64,000 nucleotides of DNA from JADZEM01 sp046328125 (lineage in GTDB: Bacteria > Chloroflexota > UBA6077 > JACCZL01): assembly GCA_046328125.1 (NCBI GenBank), contig JAXLXF010000023.1, forward strand, positions 1 to 64,000, given 5' to 3'. The notes below the pieces were generated by a model. The model was not told where the DNA came from. It did no database searches and worked only from the letters and a program-made list of their open reading frames with translations. Position 1 is the stretch's first letter. Every line of letters starts with the position of its first letter. This document shows positions 8,449 through 18,600 of this stretch, one piece after another. A program made the position numbers and the translations under genes.

Positions 8449-8820
8449 ATGCCGATCGTGCTCGATCACACCATCGTCCCCGCGCGTGACAAAGAGGCCT
8501 CGGCGCGGTTCTTCGCGGAGATGTTCGGACTCACGTACGACGGCGCGAAGGGGCATTTCGCGCCGGTCTACGTCAACGATTCGCTGACGTTCGACTTCGA
8601 CAACCGCGAGTCATTCGAGAGCCACCACTACGCCTTCTACATCACCGACGCGGAGTTTGACGCGATCCTCGGGCGGGTGAAGGCAGCCGGCCGGACGTTC
8701 GGCAGCGGCCCGATGACCCCCACGGACGGCCAGATCAACACGCGGCGCGGCGGGCGAGGCTTCTACTTCGCGGACCTGGACGGCCACCTGCTCGAAGTGA
8801 TGACCACCCCGGAGCGCTGA
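8449..8820 (+). CDS. VOC-family (glyoxalase/bleomycin-resistance fold) protein
   Basis: 123 residues, the usual size for a single VOC polypeptide made of two beta-alpha-beta-beta-beta halves. Visible marks are LDHTIVPARDKEASARFFAE at the N-terminus, HHYAFYI at the middle strand and YFADLDGHLLEVMT at the end; the histidines and terminal glutamate are the usual metal-binding positions. Such proteins are metal-dependent lyases, dioxygenases or drug-binding proteins; the substrate cannot be told. AGGAGG lies just before the ATG, and a TACAAT -10 candidate lies at 8405-8410, so it probably has its own promoter. Confidence 0.88.
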   Translation: MPIVLDHTIVPARDKEASARFFAEMFGLTYDGAKGHFAPVYVNDSLTFDFDNRESFESHHYAFYITDAEFDAILGRVKAAGRTFGSGPMTPTDGQINTRRGGRGFYFADLDGHLLEVMTTPER

Positions 8821-8828
8821 TGCAGACG

Positions 8829-8900
8829 AGTAGCGGGTAGCGAGTAGCGAGAGGACAATTACTCGCTACTCGCCACTCACTACTCACTGCTCGCTACTCG
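8829..8900. repeat. Heptad array with internal inversion
   Basis: GAGTAGC-type heptads run rightward to about 8852, then after a short AATTA centre the complementary GCTACTC-type heptads run to 8900. The block fills the space between convergent genes and touches the stop codon of the CoA transferase at 8901. The inverted layout could fold as a hairpin. Confidence 0.8.
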
Positions 8901-10142
8901 TCAGAGCACGCGCTCCTCGCGGAGTGCTGCCACCTCCGCCGCCGAGTACCCCAACAGCTCGCCCAGCACTTCCTCGTTGTGCTCCCCCAGGAGCGGCGCC
9001 GGCTGCACCGGCACGTGCGATCCCGACATCTTGACCGGCCAGCCCGGCATCACGAACCGACCGCGCACCGGATGCTCCAGCTCCACGAACATGCCCCGCT
9101 TCCGCAGGTGCGGGTCGGTTGAAAGGTCGGCGGCGTCCATCACGGCGCCGGTCGGCACGCCGCCGGCCCCCAACAGCTCCATCACCTCGCGCTTGTCGTG
9201 CTGGCTCGTCCACGCCGTCACAAGCTCGTCCACCTCTTCCTTATGCTCGACGCGGAGCTCGGGCGTGGCGTAGCGCGGATCGTCGAGCAGCTCCTCACGG
9301 CCCATCACGGCCAGCAGGCGCTCCCAGGTCTCGTTGCCCATCGTCGGGTAGATGTAGCACCAGTCGTTCTCGCCGCCGCCCTTGCACGGGAAGAGACCGC
9401 CCGGGATGCGGACCCGCGAGGAGTTGCCGAGGCTGCCGGTCCGGGGCATCGGCCGGCCGGTCAGCAGGTACGGCCCGAAGCTGACGCGGCAGTAGTTGAT
9501 GACCGACTCCTGCATCGCGACCTCGATGCGCTGGCCCTCGCCGGTCTGCTGGCGCTGGTAGAGAGCGGCCGTGATCCCGAGTGCCAGGTGGATGCCGGTG
9601 CCGGTGTCGCCGGCGTTCGGGCCGGGCTTGACCGGCGGGCGGCCCTGCTCGCCGGTGATCGCGAACGCGCCGCCGGCCGCCTGGGCGATCATGTCGAAGC
9701 TCAGGAAGCTGCCGTACGGCCCATCCTGCGCGAACCCCTTGACCTGGGCGTAGACGATCTTCGGGTTCAGCTTGCGGACCTCGTCGTAGCCAAACCCGAG
9801 CCGCTCGATGGCGCCCGGCGCGAAGTTCTCCACGAAGACGTCGCCATGCTGGATCAGGTCGCGGAGGATCTGCTTGCCGCGTTCCTCCTTCAGGTTGAGC
9901 GTGACGCTCCGTTTGTTGGCGTTGAGCAGCAAAAAGTACCAGGCGTCACCGTCCTTCGGGTCGCCGCTGATCTGCCGGCCCTGGTCGCCCCGGCCGGGCG
10001 GCTCGATCTTGATGACGTCCGCGCCGAGCCAGGCCAGCGACTCGGTGCACGAGGTGCCGGCCTCGAACTGGGTCAGATCGATGACTCTGACCCCAGCCAA
10101 CGCCGCCTGAGATCGCCCGTTCGTCCGGTCTTCCACGACCAT
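8901..10142 (-). CDS. CaiB/BaiF family (class III) CoA transferase
   Basis: 413 residues, a normal length for the family. The N-terminus GVRVIDLTQFEAGTSCTESLAWLGADVIKIEPPGRGD is the classic CaiB/BaiF opening; it is followed by YFLLLNANKRSVTLNLK, DVFVENFAPGAIERLGFG and YAQVKGFAQDGPY. The aspartate that forms the acyl-enzyme in this family is in the NAGDTGTG segment. These enzymes move CoA between carboxylic acids. A longer open frame continues to 11312 but is only the shadow of the upstream gene. ATG 10142 has an AGAGGGGG ribosome site. It begins eight bases after the hydrolase stop, so the two form an operon, perhaps hydrolysing then CoA-activating a carboxylate (inference). Confidence 0.93.
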   Translation of the reverse strand: MVVEDRTNGRSQAALAGVRVIDLTQFEAGTSCTESLAWLGADVIKIEPPGRGDQGRQISGDPKDGDAWYFLLLNANKRSVTLNLKEERGKQILRDLIQHGDVFVENFAPGAIERLGFGYDEVRKLNPKIVYAQVKGFAQDGPYGSFLSFDMIAQAAGGAFAITGEQGRPPVKPGPNAGDTGTGIHLALGITAALYQRQQTGEGQRIEVAMQESVINYCRVSFGPYLLTGRPMPRTGSLGNSSRVRIPGGLFPCKGGGENDWCYIYPTMGNETWERLLAVMGREELLDDPRYATPELRVEHKEEVDELVTAWTSQHDKREVMELLGAGGVPTGAVMDAADLSTDPHLRKRGMFVELEHPVRGRFVMPGWPVKMSGSHVPVQPAPLLGEHNEEVLGELLGYSAAEVAALREERVL

Positions 10143-10150
10143 ACCCCCTC

Positions 10151-12145
10151 TTAGCGCCCAGCGACAGCCGGCGCCGCCGCGAACGCGTCGTACCGCGCCA
10201 CCGCGTTCTCCACCGCGATCTCCACGTCCTCCTCCAGCATGTACCCCTGCCGCGCCAGCTCCTCGGCGGCGGCGCGGACCTTCGCCAGATAGTCGTCGCG
10301 GCTGGCGTACCGCTCCTCGATGGACGGGCGCGGGTCGCCGCTTCGCGCGCGCTCGGCCTTCGTGGCCGGGAACGGCAGCGTCGAGCCGAGCATCGAGAGG
10401 ATCTGGCCCGGGCCGCCGGTCTCGGGGGCGCGCGGGTTCCAACCGGTGTAGCTCGCGACCGGGACCGTCAGGTCTGGCAGGCGGATGCCGCCGATCTCGT
10501 TCAGGTCCGCGTCCACCTGCGAGACCAGATTCGGGAAGCGCTCGCCGAGCCGGACCGGCAGCGTCGCAACGCCGGCCTCGGGGTTCGGGCCGAGATCGGT
10601 GCGGAAGACCATCAGTACGCGGTCTGGATCGGCTGGCGTGGCTCCGGGCACCACCCCGAAGCGCGGCAGCACCTCCGCCGCCGGCGCCGCCGAGCCGTCC
10701 GCGATCCGTGGGAAGGCGCTCGGCGGCGGCTCGACGCCGTCCGCCACCCAGCGGTCCAGGTTGACGAGCGCGGCCCGGGTCAGCGGCGCGTAGTCCACCA
10801 CGTTGAAATGGTGCCGGCCGCGCCCGCCCTCCGCGCCGCCGTCCTCGCGCTGGAGCGGCAGCGTCCCGACGCCGTGCTGCGTCCCCGCGAACAGGTAGCC
10901 GCGGACCTCGGCCGGCGGCTCCACATCGCGGGATGCGGTCAGGTCGGTGTGGGCCAGCGAGCCGTCGCCGCGCCAGTACTCGGCGGAGGTGTTGATCGCC
11001 ACGATCTTCGGCACGCCGCCCACGGCCCGCTGCCGATCCAGCAGACCGGCCGTCTCGCCGGTGACGGGGTCGGTCTGCGGGTCGTCGGCGAACGGCGGCA
11101 GATGGCCGAAGCTGGGCGTGGACTGGTCGGACGGCTGGGCGAAGCGGTGGTTGAACTGGCCGCGTCGTCCGCCGGCCACCTGGGGCAGCAGCCCGTCGAA
11201 CACCTGCCGCCCTTCCTCGTCGAGGTTCAGGCCGTGGTACAGGAAGTGGCGCACGAACCGCCCGCTCTGGGACCGCCCGAAGCTGTAGGTCCGCGCGATC
11301 CGTCCCGCGCACGGGTTCCCCTCAGCCTCCGAGCCGTGGCGCAGGAACGCCGTGAAGTCGCGCATCGCCAGCAGTCCGGTCCCGACCACCGGGCAGGTGT
11401 TGGTCTCGTAGACGACCTCGTACACCTTGCCGGGCTCGAAGCCGCCCTCCAGCCAGACGTGGGACGGATCGGCGACCGGAGCGCCGTGCTCGTCGTGCGC
11501 GAACGCCCACCGATCGCGCGGGATGACGGTGCGCTCGCCGCCCGGCCAATCTCGCACCGAGAGCGACGCATCCGGGTCGTCCAGGTTCGCCACGGGGTAC
11601 GGGCGATGGACCCGGTTCGCCAGCAGCTTGTCGGCAGCTGGCGCGTGTGGCTGAAACTCCATGGCGACTCGGCCGCGGATAGGCTGGCCGTCCTCGCCGA
11701 GTGCCTGGGGCGCCTCCAGCCCGAGCAGTCCGGGCGCCGGCACCACGTCCCACTGCCAGCCGCACCAGACGACCGTCCAGCCACGCCGCATCAGGAAGCC
11801 GTCGCCGGCCTCGATCTGGTTCGCGGCAGTGGCGGCGACGGACGCGCGGTTGAACTGGCGCAGGGCGTTCCGCTTACCACGGTTGACCACCTCGAACAGC
11901 AGACTGCCGTTCGCGCCGCTGGCCTCGGTGGGCTGGAGGATGCAGAAGTCCGCCGAGAAGTGGACCTTGCCGTCCGGGCCGCGCTCGGCCCGGTCCAGGT
12001 CCACGATGGCCCGGTTGGCGACGTGCTCCGGATCGACCGCGAACCGCACGATCCCGTCGAGCTGCTCGTAGGCGCCGCGGGCGCCGAACGCCTGGCCGCC
12101 GGCGAACGGCTGCCTCGACCTGATCTCCATCCCAATGACAGCCAT
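10151..12145 (-). CDS. Alpha/beta-hydrolase domain protein (Abhydrolase_10 type)
   Basis: 664 residues. The sequence YSFGRSQSGRFVRHFLY near residue 290 is the nucleophile elbow (G-x-S-x-S-G) of this large hydrolase family. Other marks are FEVVNRGKRNALRQFN, WTVVWCGWQWDV and YLFAGTQHGVGTL, the last giving a likely catalytic histidine. Homologues are esterase-like proteins of uncertain substrate. I start at ATG 12145 (MAVIGMEIRSRQPF) because GGAGGT is well placed. The frame upstream to 12328 is translated REP sequence. No signal peptide is visible with this start. Co-transcribed with the CoA transferase downstream. Confidence 0.85.
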   Translation of the reverse strand: MAVIGMEIRSRQPFAGGQAFGARGAYEQLDGIVRFAVDPEHVANRAIVDLDRAERGPDGKVHFSADFCILQPTEASGANGSLLFEVVNRGKRNALRQFNRASVAATAANQIEAGDGFLMRRGWTVVWCGWQWDVVPAPGLLGLEAPQALGEDGQPIRGRVAMEFQPHAPAADKLLANRVHRPYPVANLDDPDASLSVRDWPGGERTVIPRDRWAFAHDEHGAPVADPSHVWLEGGFEPGKVYEVVYETNTCPVVGTGLLAMRDFTAFLRHGSEAEGNPCAGRIARTYSFGRSQSGRFVRHFLYHGLNLDEEGRQVFDGLLPQVAGGRRGQFNHRFAQPSDQSTPSFGHLPPFADDPQTDPVTGETAGLLDRQRAVGGVPKIVAINTSAEYWRGDGSLAHTDLTASRDVEPPAEVRGYLFAGTQHGVGTLPLQREDGGAEGGRGRHHFNVVDYAPLTRAALVNLDRWVADGVEPPPSAFPRIADGSAAPAAEVLPRFGVVPGATPADPDRVLMVFRTDLGPNPEAGVATLPVRLGERFPNLVSQVDADLNEIGGIRLPDLTVPVASYTGWNPRAPETGGPGQILSMLGSTLPFPATKAERARSGDPRPSIEERYASRDDYLAKVRAAAEELARQGYMLEEDVEIAVENAVARYDAFAAAPAVAGR

Positions 12146-12272
12146 CCTGAGACCTCCGTCCGTCGAGTCCGGACCGGTGAGTCCGGGCCGGCGACGCAGC
12201 CTCGCATCGCCTGCTGGTGAGGGTATCGGCTGGCCCGCGCCCCCGACAACACGCGGGGCGCGACAACACGCA

Positions 12273-12381
12273 GGGCGCGATGAATCGCGCCCGTACCAGG
12301 GACGCTGCCTTGTACGGGCGCGATTCATCGCGCCCAGTCTGCATCGCGCCCCGATTCATCGCGCCCCGATTCATCGCGCCC
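12273..12381. repeat. REP pair plus tandem partial REP palindromes
   Basis: A palindrome GGGCGCGATGAATCGCGCCC followed by GTAC at 12273-12296 faces GTAC plus the reverse palindrome at 12312-12335. Two further partial copies (GCGCCCCGATTCAT units) follow at 12344-12381. This copy has GTAC where most have GTAG. It lies in the spacer between the hydrolase and the LuxR array. Confidence 0.85.
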
Positions 12382-12460
12382 CCAAAGATCTGACGCACGC
12401 TCCCGGAAGCACGGGCGATTGACAGGCCGCGATCTCGGAAGCTACCGTCCGGCCAGCGGT

Positions 12461-12502
12461 GCCGATGCTGCCGCTTACGCCCACCGCCACGGCCTGGTCT
12501 GA
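12461..12502 (+). pseudogene. Relic 3' end of an upstream LuxR-type regulator
   Basis: These 42 bases read ADAAAYAHRHGLV and a stop, which is exactly the C-terminus of the intact regulator ending at 15625. The bases after it, up to the next ATG, also match. Upstream of 12461 similarity stops at once. The simplest reading is that the array once had another copy to the left, or that the repeat unit was copied with its flanking tail. Confidence 0.8.
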
Positions 12503-12511
12503 GGCATCGCG

Positions 12512-15500
12512 ATGCCAGCCGGACAGCCCACCCTGCCGACCGGGACCGTTACGTTCCTCCTCACCGACATCGAGGGAAGCACCACCCGCTGGGAGCGCCA
12601 GCCCGATGCGATGGCCGCCGCGCTCACTCGCCATGATGCCCTGCTCCGAGCTGCCATCGAGGCGCACGGCGGCCACGTGGTCAAAACGATGGGTGACGCT
12701 TTCCACGCAGTGTTCCGCGAGGTTACGGATGCGCTCGCGGCGGCGTTGGATGGGCAGCGACGCCTCCAGGCCGCGTCGTGGGACGAGGTTGGCGGACTCG
12801 GTGTCAGGATGGCGCTCCACACCGGCGCCGCCGAGCTGCGCGACGGCGACTATTACGGCACCGCTATGAACCGGATCGCGCGCCTGCTGACCATCGGGCA
12901 TGGCGGGCAGATCCTCGTCTCTGAAACGACCGCCCGCCTGGCACGCGACCTTCCACTCCCCGAGGCCCAGATTCATGACCTCGGCGTCCATCGCCTCAAA
13001 GACCTGACTCAGCCGGAGCACGTCTTTCAGCTCTCGGTATCCGATCTGCCGTCTGAGTTCTCGCCGCTCGCCTCGCTGGACGCCCGCCCCCACAACCTGC
13101 CGATCCACCGGAGCGCCCTGATCGGCCGCGAGCGCGAGATCGCCGAGATCCGCGCGCTGCTGCTGAGGCCGGACATCGGCCTCGTCACCTCGATCGGCCC
13201 CGGCGGCACCGGCAAGACCCGCCTCGCGGCCCAGGTCGCCGCCGAGCTGCTGGACCGCTTCGCGGACGGCGTGTTCTTCGTGGCGCTGGCCCCGATCCGC
13301 GACCCGAGTCTGGTGGTGACCACCATCGGCCAGACGTTGGGCATTCCGTTGGACGGCGCTCGCCCGCCGCTCGACATCCTCGGGGACCACCTGCGAGACC
13401 GCGCGATGCTGCTGATCCTGGACAACCTGGAGCAGGTGGTTGACGCGGCAGCGGACCTCGCCCAGCTGCTCGGCGCTGCCACCCGCCTGAAGCTGCTGGT
13501 CACCAGCCGGGTCGCGCTCCGCCTCTCCGAGGAGCACGCCTACGACGTGCCGCCGCTCGGCCTCCCAGACCGCTCCCGTCTCCCCGACGGCGCCGATGCT
13601 GCGTCCGCCCTCGGCCAGTTCGAGGCCGTCCGCCTGTTCGTAGAGCGTGCCCGCGCCGTCCGCTCAGACTTCGCCCTCACCGCCGCCAACGCCGCCGACG
13701 TGGCCGAGCTCTGCCGCCGCCTGGACGGCCTTCCCCTCGCCATCGAGCTAGCCGCCGCCCGCGTTCGGCTCCTGCCGCCGTCCGCGATCCTCGCCCGTCT
13801 CGGCGGCTCAACGAGCGCCGGCTCGCTGCAGCTGCTGACCGGCGGCGCAAGAGACCTCCCGGCCCGCCAGCAGACCCTCCGCAACACCATCGCCTGGAGC
13901 TACGACCTGCTGGAGCCGGAGGAGCAGGCCCTCTTCCGCCGCCTCGCCATCTTCGTCGGCGGCTGCTCGCTGGACGCCGTCGAGGCAGTTGCGAGTTGCG
14001 AGTTACGAGTAGCGAGTGGCGAGCTGCGAGTTGCGAGTGCCGGGGCGGGCGCGAGCGGCGGGATGGGCGCGAGCGGCGGGATGGGCGCGAGCGGCGGGAT
14101 GGGCGCGATGAATCGCGCCCCTACAGCCAACGACCCGGTAGGGGCGCACTTCATCGCGCCCCAGGTCATCGCGCCCGCCACTTCCACCAGTTCACCACTC
14201 GACGTGGTCGACTCGCTGCTGGCGAAGAGCCTGCTGCGGCGCGTGGACGGCCCGGACGGCGAGCCGCGTTTCACGATGCTGGAGACGATCCGCGAGTTCG
14301 GGCTGGAGAGTCTGGCCCTCACCGGGGAGCTTGCCGCACTCCAACGCTGGCACGCCGGATACTTCCTGGCGCTCGCCGAGACCGCCGAGCCGCTGATACG
14401 CGGTCCAGAGCAGGCACTCTGGCTCACACGTATCGAGACCGAGCGAGACAATCTGCGAGCAATACTGGAGTGGTGTCAGACTCCGGCCGGCGACCCCGAG
14501 CTCGGGCTCCGACTGAGCGGCGCGCTGGCCTGGGTCTGGTACCATCGCACCCACCTGGGTGAGGCGCGTCGCTGGTTGGCACAGGCGCTCACCCGTGGAA
14601 CAGGCGTGTCTCTCGGCCGCGTCAAGGCGCTGGCTGGTGTCGGTCGGCTGGCTCACATCCAGCAGGATTCGGCGACGGCTCGGCCCCTGCTGGAGGAGAG
14701 CCTGGCGCTCGCCCGTCAGATCGATGACACCTGGTGGGCCTCCTGGGTGCTCCATCTGCTTGGTCGAGTCGCCTACTTCGACAACGATGCCGCGACCGCC
14801 ACGTCGTTCGGGCAACAGAGCCTCGCCAGTGCACGGGAGATCGGCGATGAGTGGTTGGCCGCCTGGGCATTGCACCTGCTCGGATTAGCCGCATACATCG
14901 CGGATGACTTCGAGGCCGCCCGGCGCTTCTACGACGAATGCCTGACAATACGCCGCCGCCTCGAGTTTCACGAGGGCATCAGCCTGACAGAGTCTCTTCT
15001 GGGCCTCATCGACTATCGTGAGGGCGCCTACGCCGCGGCAAAAGCGCACTTCGTCGAGGCCCTCGAAACGCAGCGTGAGCTCAACGCCATGATCATGACC
15101 GTCAGCTACATCGCGAACGTCGCGGCGCTGGCCGTCAGGCTCGGGCAGCCGGAGCGCGGCGCCCGTCTCTCAGGTGCGATGCATGCGCTGAGCCATACGC
15201 TCCGGATGCGCCCGATCCCGATCGTCGAGGCGATCTACGTCCCTGCACTCGACCACGCGCGTGGGGTGCTTGGCGACGCGGCGTTCACCTCCGAGCAGCG
15301 GATCGGACAGCAGATGTCCCTCGACGACATCATCGCGGAGACTCGGGCGATCGACGTCTCTGCGCCGTCGTTCGCGACGGATGTGCCGGCGCTTGCAGCA
15401 CAGCCATCCGCCAGGGTCTCGGCGGCGTTGCCGGGTGTTCTGTCAGCTCGTGAGGTCGAGGTGCTCAAGCTCATGGCTGCCGGCGCCACCAGCAAGGAGA

Positions 15501-15625
15501 TCGCCGCGCAGCTGGTCATCAGCGTTCACACTGTCGAGAGTCACATCACCCACGTCTACCAGAAGATCGGCGGGCGCGGCCGGGCCGATGCTGCCGCTTA
15601 CGCACACCGCCACGGCCTGGTCTGA
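12512..15625 (+). CDS. Adenylate/guanylate-cyclase domain - ATPase - TPR - LuxR regulator
   Basis: 1037 residues. Residues 1-170: class III cyclase domain (TGTVTFLLTDIEGSTTRWE, HGGHVVKTMGDAFHAVF). About 200-480: NB-ARC/LuxR-type ATPase with GREREI, Walker A GPGGTGKTRLAA near residue 230 and LLILDNLEQV. About 640-950: TPR-like helices with ALARQIDDTWWASWVLHLLG repeats. 970-1037: LuxR helix-turn-helix (LSAREVEVLKLMAAG, SKEIAAQLVISVHTVESHI). Such proteins are large signal-integrating transcription regulators; the ligand and targets are unknown. Residues about 492-555 are translated heptads, three GASGGM units and a REP pair, kept in frame between the ATPase and TPR parts. The gene heads a tandem array with a decayed copy downstream. 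Confidence 0.93.
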   Translation: MPAGQPTLPTGTVTFLLTDIEGSTTRWERQPDAMAAALTRHDALLRAAIEAHGGHVVKTMGDAFHAVFREVTDALAAALDGQRRLQAASWDEVGGLGVRMALHTGAAELRDGDYYGTAMNRIARLLTIGHGGQILVSETTARLARDLPLPEAQIHDLGVHRLKDLTQPEHVFQLSVSDLPSEFSPLASLDARPHNLPIHRSALIGREREIAEIRALLLRPDIGLVTSIGPGGTGKTRLAAQVAAELLDRFADGVFFVALAPIRDPSLVVTTIGQTLGIPLDGARPPLDILGDHLRDRAMLLILDNLEQVVDAAADLAQLLGAATRLKLLVTSRVALRLSEEHAYDVPPLGLPDRSRLPDGADAASALGQFEAVRLFVERARAVRSDFALTAANAADVAELCRRLDGLPLAIELAAARVRLLPPSAILARLGGSTSAGSLQLLTGGARDLPARQQTLRNTIAWSYDLLEPEEQALFRRLAIFVGGCSLDAVEAVASCELRVASGELRVASAGAGASGGMGASGGMGASGGMGAMNRAPTANDPVGAHFIAPQVIAPATSTSSPLDVVDSLLAKSLLRRVDGPDGEPRFTMLETIREFGLESLALTGELAALQRWHAGYFLALAETAEPLIRGPEQALWLTRIETERDNLRAILEWCQTPAGDPELGLRLSGALAWVWYHRTHLGEARRWLAQALTRGTGVSLGRVKALAGVGRLAHIQQDSATARPLLEESLALARQIDDTWWASWVLHLLGRVAYFDNDAATATSFGQQSLASAREIGDEWLAAWALHLLGLAAYIADDFEAARRFYDECLTIRRRLEFHEGISLTESLLGLIDYREGAYAAAKAHFVEALETQRELNAMIMTVSYIANVAALAVRLGQPERGARLSGAMHALSHTLRMRPIPIVEAIYVPALDHARGVLGDAAFTSEQRIGQQMSLDDIIAETRAIDVSAPSFATDVPALAAQPSARVSAALPGVLSAREVEVLKLMAAGATSKEIAAQLVISVHTVESHITHVYQKIGGRGRADAAAYAHRHGLV
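13988..14176. repeat. In-frame repeat block in the LuxR regulator
   Basis: GAGTTGC/GAGTAGC heptads lie at 13988-14038. Three 18-base GGGCGCGAGCGGCGGGAT units follow at about 14046-14100. A REP pair (palindrome, spacer, then GTAG plus the inverse palindrome) lies at 14101-14161, with a partial copy to 14176. There is no stop codon in the host frame. Confidence 0.88.
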
Positions 15626-15634
15626 GGCATCGCG

Positions 15635-18600
15635 ATGCCAGCCGGACAGCCCACCCTGCCGACCGGGACCGTTACGTTCCTCCTCACCGACATCGAGGGA
15701 AGCACCACCCGCTGGGAGCGCCAGCCCGATGCGATGGCCGCCGCGCTCACTCGCCATGATGCCCTGCTCCGAGCTGCCATCGAGGCGCACGGCGGCCACG
15801 TGGTCAAAACGATGGGTGACGCTTTCCACGCAGTGTTCCGCGAGGTTACGGATGCGCTCGCGGCGGCGTTGGATGGGCAGCGACGCCTCCAGGCCGCGTC
15901 GTGGGACGAGGTTGGCGGACTCGGTGTCAGGATGGCGCTCCACCGGCGCCGCCGAGCTGCGCGACGGCGACTATTACGGCACCGCTATGAGGCCGGATCG
16001 CGCGCCTGCTGACCATCGGGCATGGCGGGCAGATCCTCGTCTCTGAAACGACCGCCCGCCTGGCACGCGACCTTCCACTCCCCGAGGCCCAGATTCATGA
16101 CCTCGGCGTCCATCGCCTCAAAGACCTGACTCAGCCGGAGCACGTCTTTCAGCTCTCGGTATCCGATCTGCCGTCTGAGTTCTCGCCGCTCGCCTCGCTG
16201 GACGCCCGCCCCCACAACCTGCCGATCCACCGGAGCACCCTGATCGGCCGCGAGCGCGAAATCGCGGAGATCCGCGCGCTGCTGCTGAGGCCGGACGTCG
16301 GCCTCGTGACGTCGATCGGCCCTGGCGGCACCGGCAAGACTCGCCTCGCGGCCCAGGTCGCCGCCGAGCTGCTGGACCAGTTCGCAGACGGCGTCTTCTT
16401 CGTCATGCTGGCCCCGATCCGCGACCCGAGTCTGGTGGTGACCACCATCGGCCAGACTCTGGGCATCCCGCTGGATGGCGCCCGCCCGCCGCTCGCCGTC
16501 CTCGGCGACCACCTGCGAGACCGCGAGATGCTGCTGGTGCTGGACAACCTGGAGCAGGTGGTGGACGCTGCAACGGACCTTGCCCGGTTGCTCGGCGCGG
16601 CCCCGCGCGTGAAGCTCCTCGTCACCAGTCGGGTCGCGCTCCGCCTCTCCGAGGAGCACGCCTACGACGTGCCCCCGCTCGACCTCCCAGACCGCTCCAG
16701 TCTCCCCGACGGCACCGATGCTGCGTCCGCCCTCGGCCAGTTCGAGGCCGTCCGCCTGTTCGTAGAGCGTGCCCGCGCCGTCCGCTCCGACTTCGCCCTC
16801 ACCGCCGCCAACGCCGCCGACGTGGCCGAGCTCTGCCGACGCCTCGACGGCCTCCCGCTCGCCATCGAGTTGGCCGCCGCCCGCGTTCGTCTGCTGCCGC
16901 CGTCCGCGATCCTTGCGCGCCTCGGCGGCCCGACGAGCCCTGGCTCATTGCGGCTGTTGACCCGGCGGCGCAAGACCTCCCCACCCGCCAGCAGACCCTC
17001 CGCAACACGATCGCCTGGAGCTACGACCTCCTGGAACCCGAGGAGCAGATCCTGTTTCGCCGCCTCGCCATTTTCGTCGGCAGCTGCTCCCTGGAGGCCG
17101 TCGAGGCAGTTGCGAGTTGCGAGTTGCGAGTTGCGAGTGACGGGGCGGGCGCGATGAATCGCGCCCCTACAGCCAACGACCCGGTAGGGACGCAATTCAT
17201 TGCGCCCCAGGTCATCGCGCCCGCCACTTCCACCAATTCGCCACTCGACGTGGTCGACTCGCTGCTGGCGAAGAGCCTGCTGCGGCGGGTGGACGGCCCG
17301 GACGGTGAGCCGCGCATCACCATGCTGGAGACGATCCGCGAGTTTGGGCTGGAGAGTTTGGCGCTGCACGGCGAGCTTGCCGCCCTCCAGCGCTGGCACG
17401 CCGAGCACTTCCTCGCACTCGCCGAGACCGCCGAGCCGCTGCTGCGCGGCTCCGAGCAGGCTCGGTGGCTCGAACGGCTGCCAGCCGACTTCGACAACCT
17501 GCGCGCCGCACTGGACTGGAGCCTCGGTTCAGATGGTGATCCGGAGCTTGGACTTCGGTTGAGCGGCGCTCTGGCGGATTTCTGGTACTACCGAGCGAAC
17601 ACCAGGGAGGCTCGCCAGTGGCTGGCACTGACGCTGAATCGCCACTCCGGTCGCACGCTCGCTCGCGTCAAGGCGTTGACGGGCGCGGGGCGTATGGCCA
17701 CGTTCAACAGGACTCGGCTGCTGCGCTTCGGTTCCTGCATGAAAGCCTCGATCTTGCTCAGGGGCTCGGCGAGTCCTGGTGGACCGCGTGGAGTGCTCCA
17801 TCTGATCGGCCGCGTCGCCTACTTCGGGAGGCGATGCCGAGACGGCCGCACGCTACGGTCACGAGAGAGCCTCACCATCGCGCGTGCGCTTCGGGACGAC
17901 GGCCTGGTGGAGGGATGGGCGCTGCACCTCCTCGGTCTGGCCGCTCACGTCGCACACAGTTTGATGACGCCCGCCGCTACTACGAGGAGAGCCTGGTCAT
18001 TCGCCGCCAGATCGGTTTCCCTGATGGCACCAGCACGATGCTCCATCCGGAAACATCGACTATCGCCTGGGCGACTACGCATCCGCTGCACTCGGTTCCG
18101 TGAATCTGTCGCGGAGCATGCGCGCAATCCGTTGGAACTGGGGGTTATGCACGGCGTTTTCGGCCTGCGCGACGGTGGCGGTGGCCATAGGTGAGCCCTG
18201 CGCGCCGCTCGTCTTTCCGGTGCGATCCTGACGCTGAGCGAGGCCGTTGGCGCAGCAGCGATCCTCTCGCCCAGGAGATTCTGGGGCCAGCCCTGGAACA
18301 GGCGCGTCAGATGATCGGCGAGGACCGATTCACCGCCGAGCAACTGATCGGCAGGCGGATGTCACTGGACGAGGCGATGGATGAAGCGATGCGGATCAGG
18401 ACGACGGTGCCCCCATCAGAATCAGCCACCCGGCCGGTCCGTCTCACGGCTATCTCGGAGAATCCGGACGGGCTCTCGGCTCGTGAGGTCGAGGTGCTGA
18501 AGCTGATGGCCGCCGGCGCCACCAGCAAGGAGATCGCCGCGCAGCTGGTTATCAGCGTTCACACCGTCGAGAGCCACATCACCCACGTCTACCAGAAGAT

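Noticed and set aside
10143..11312. Upstream extension of the CoA transferase frame to 11312
   Set aside because: This part overlaps the hydrolase gene in another frame and reads Arg/Pro-rich; the real start at 10142 has a ribosome site and family sequence.
12146..12328. N-terminal extension of the hydrolase to 12328
   Set aside because: The residues come from a REP pair and spacer; ATG 12145 has GGAGGT in place.
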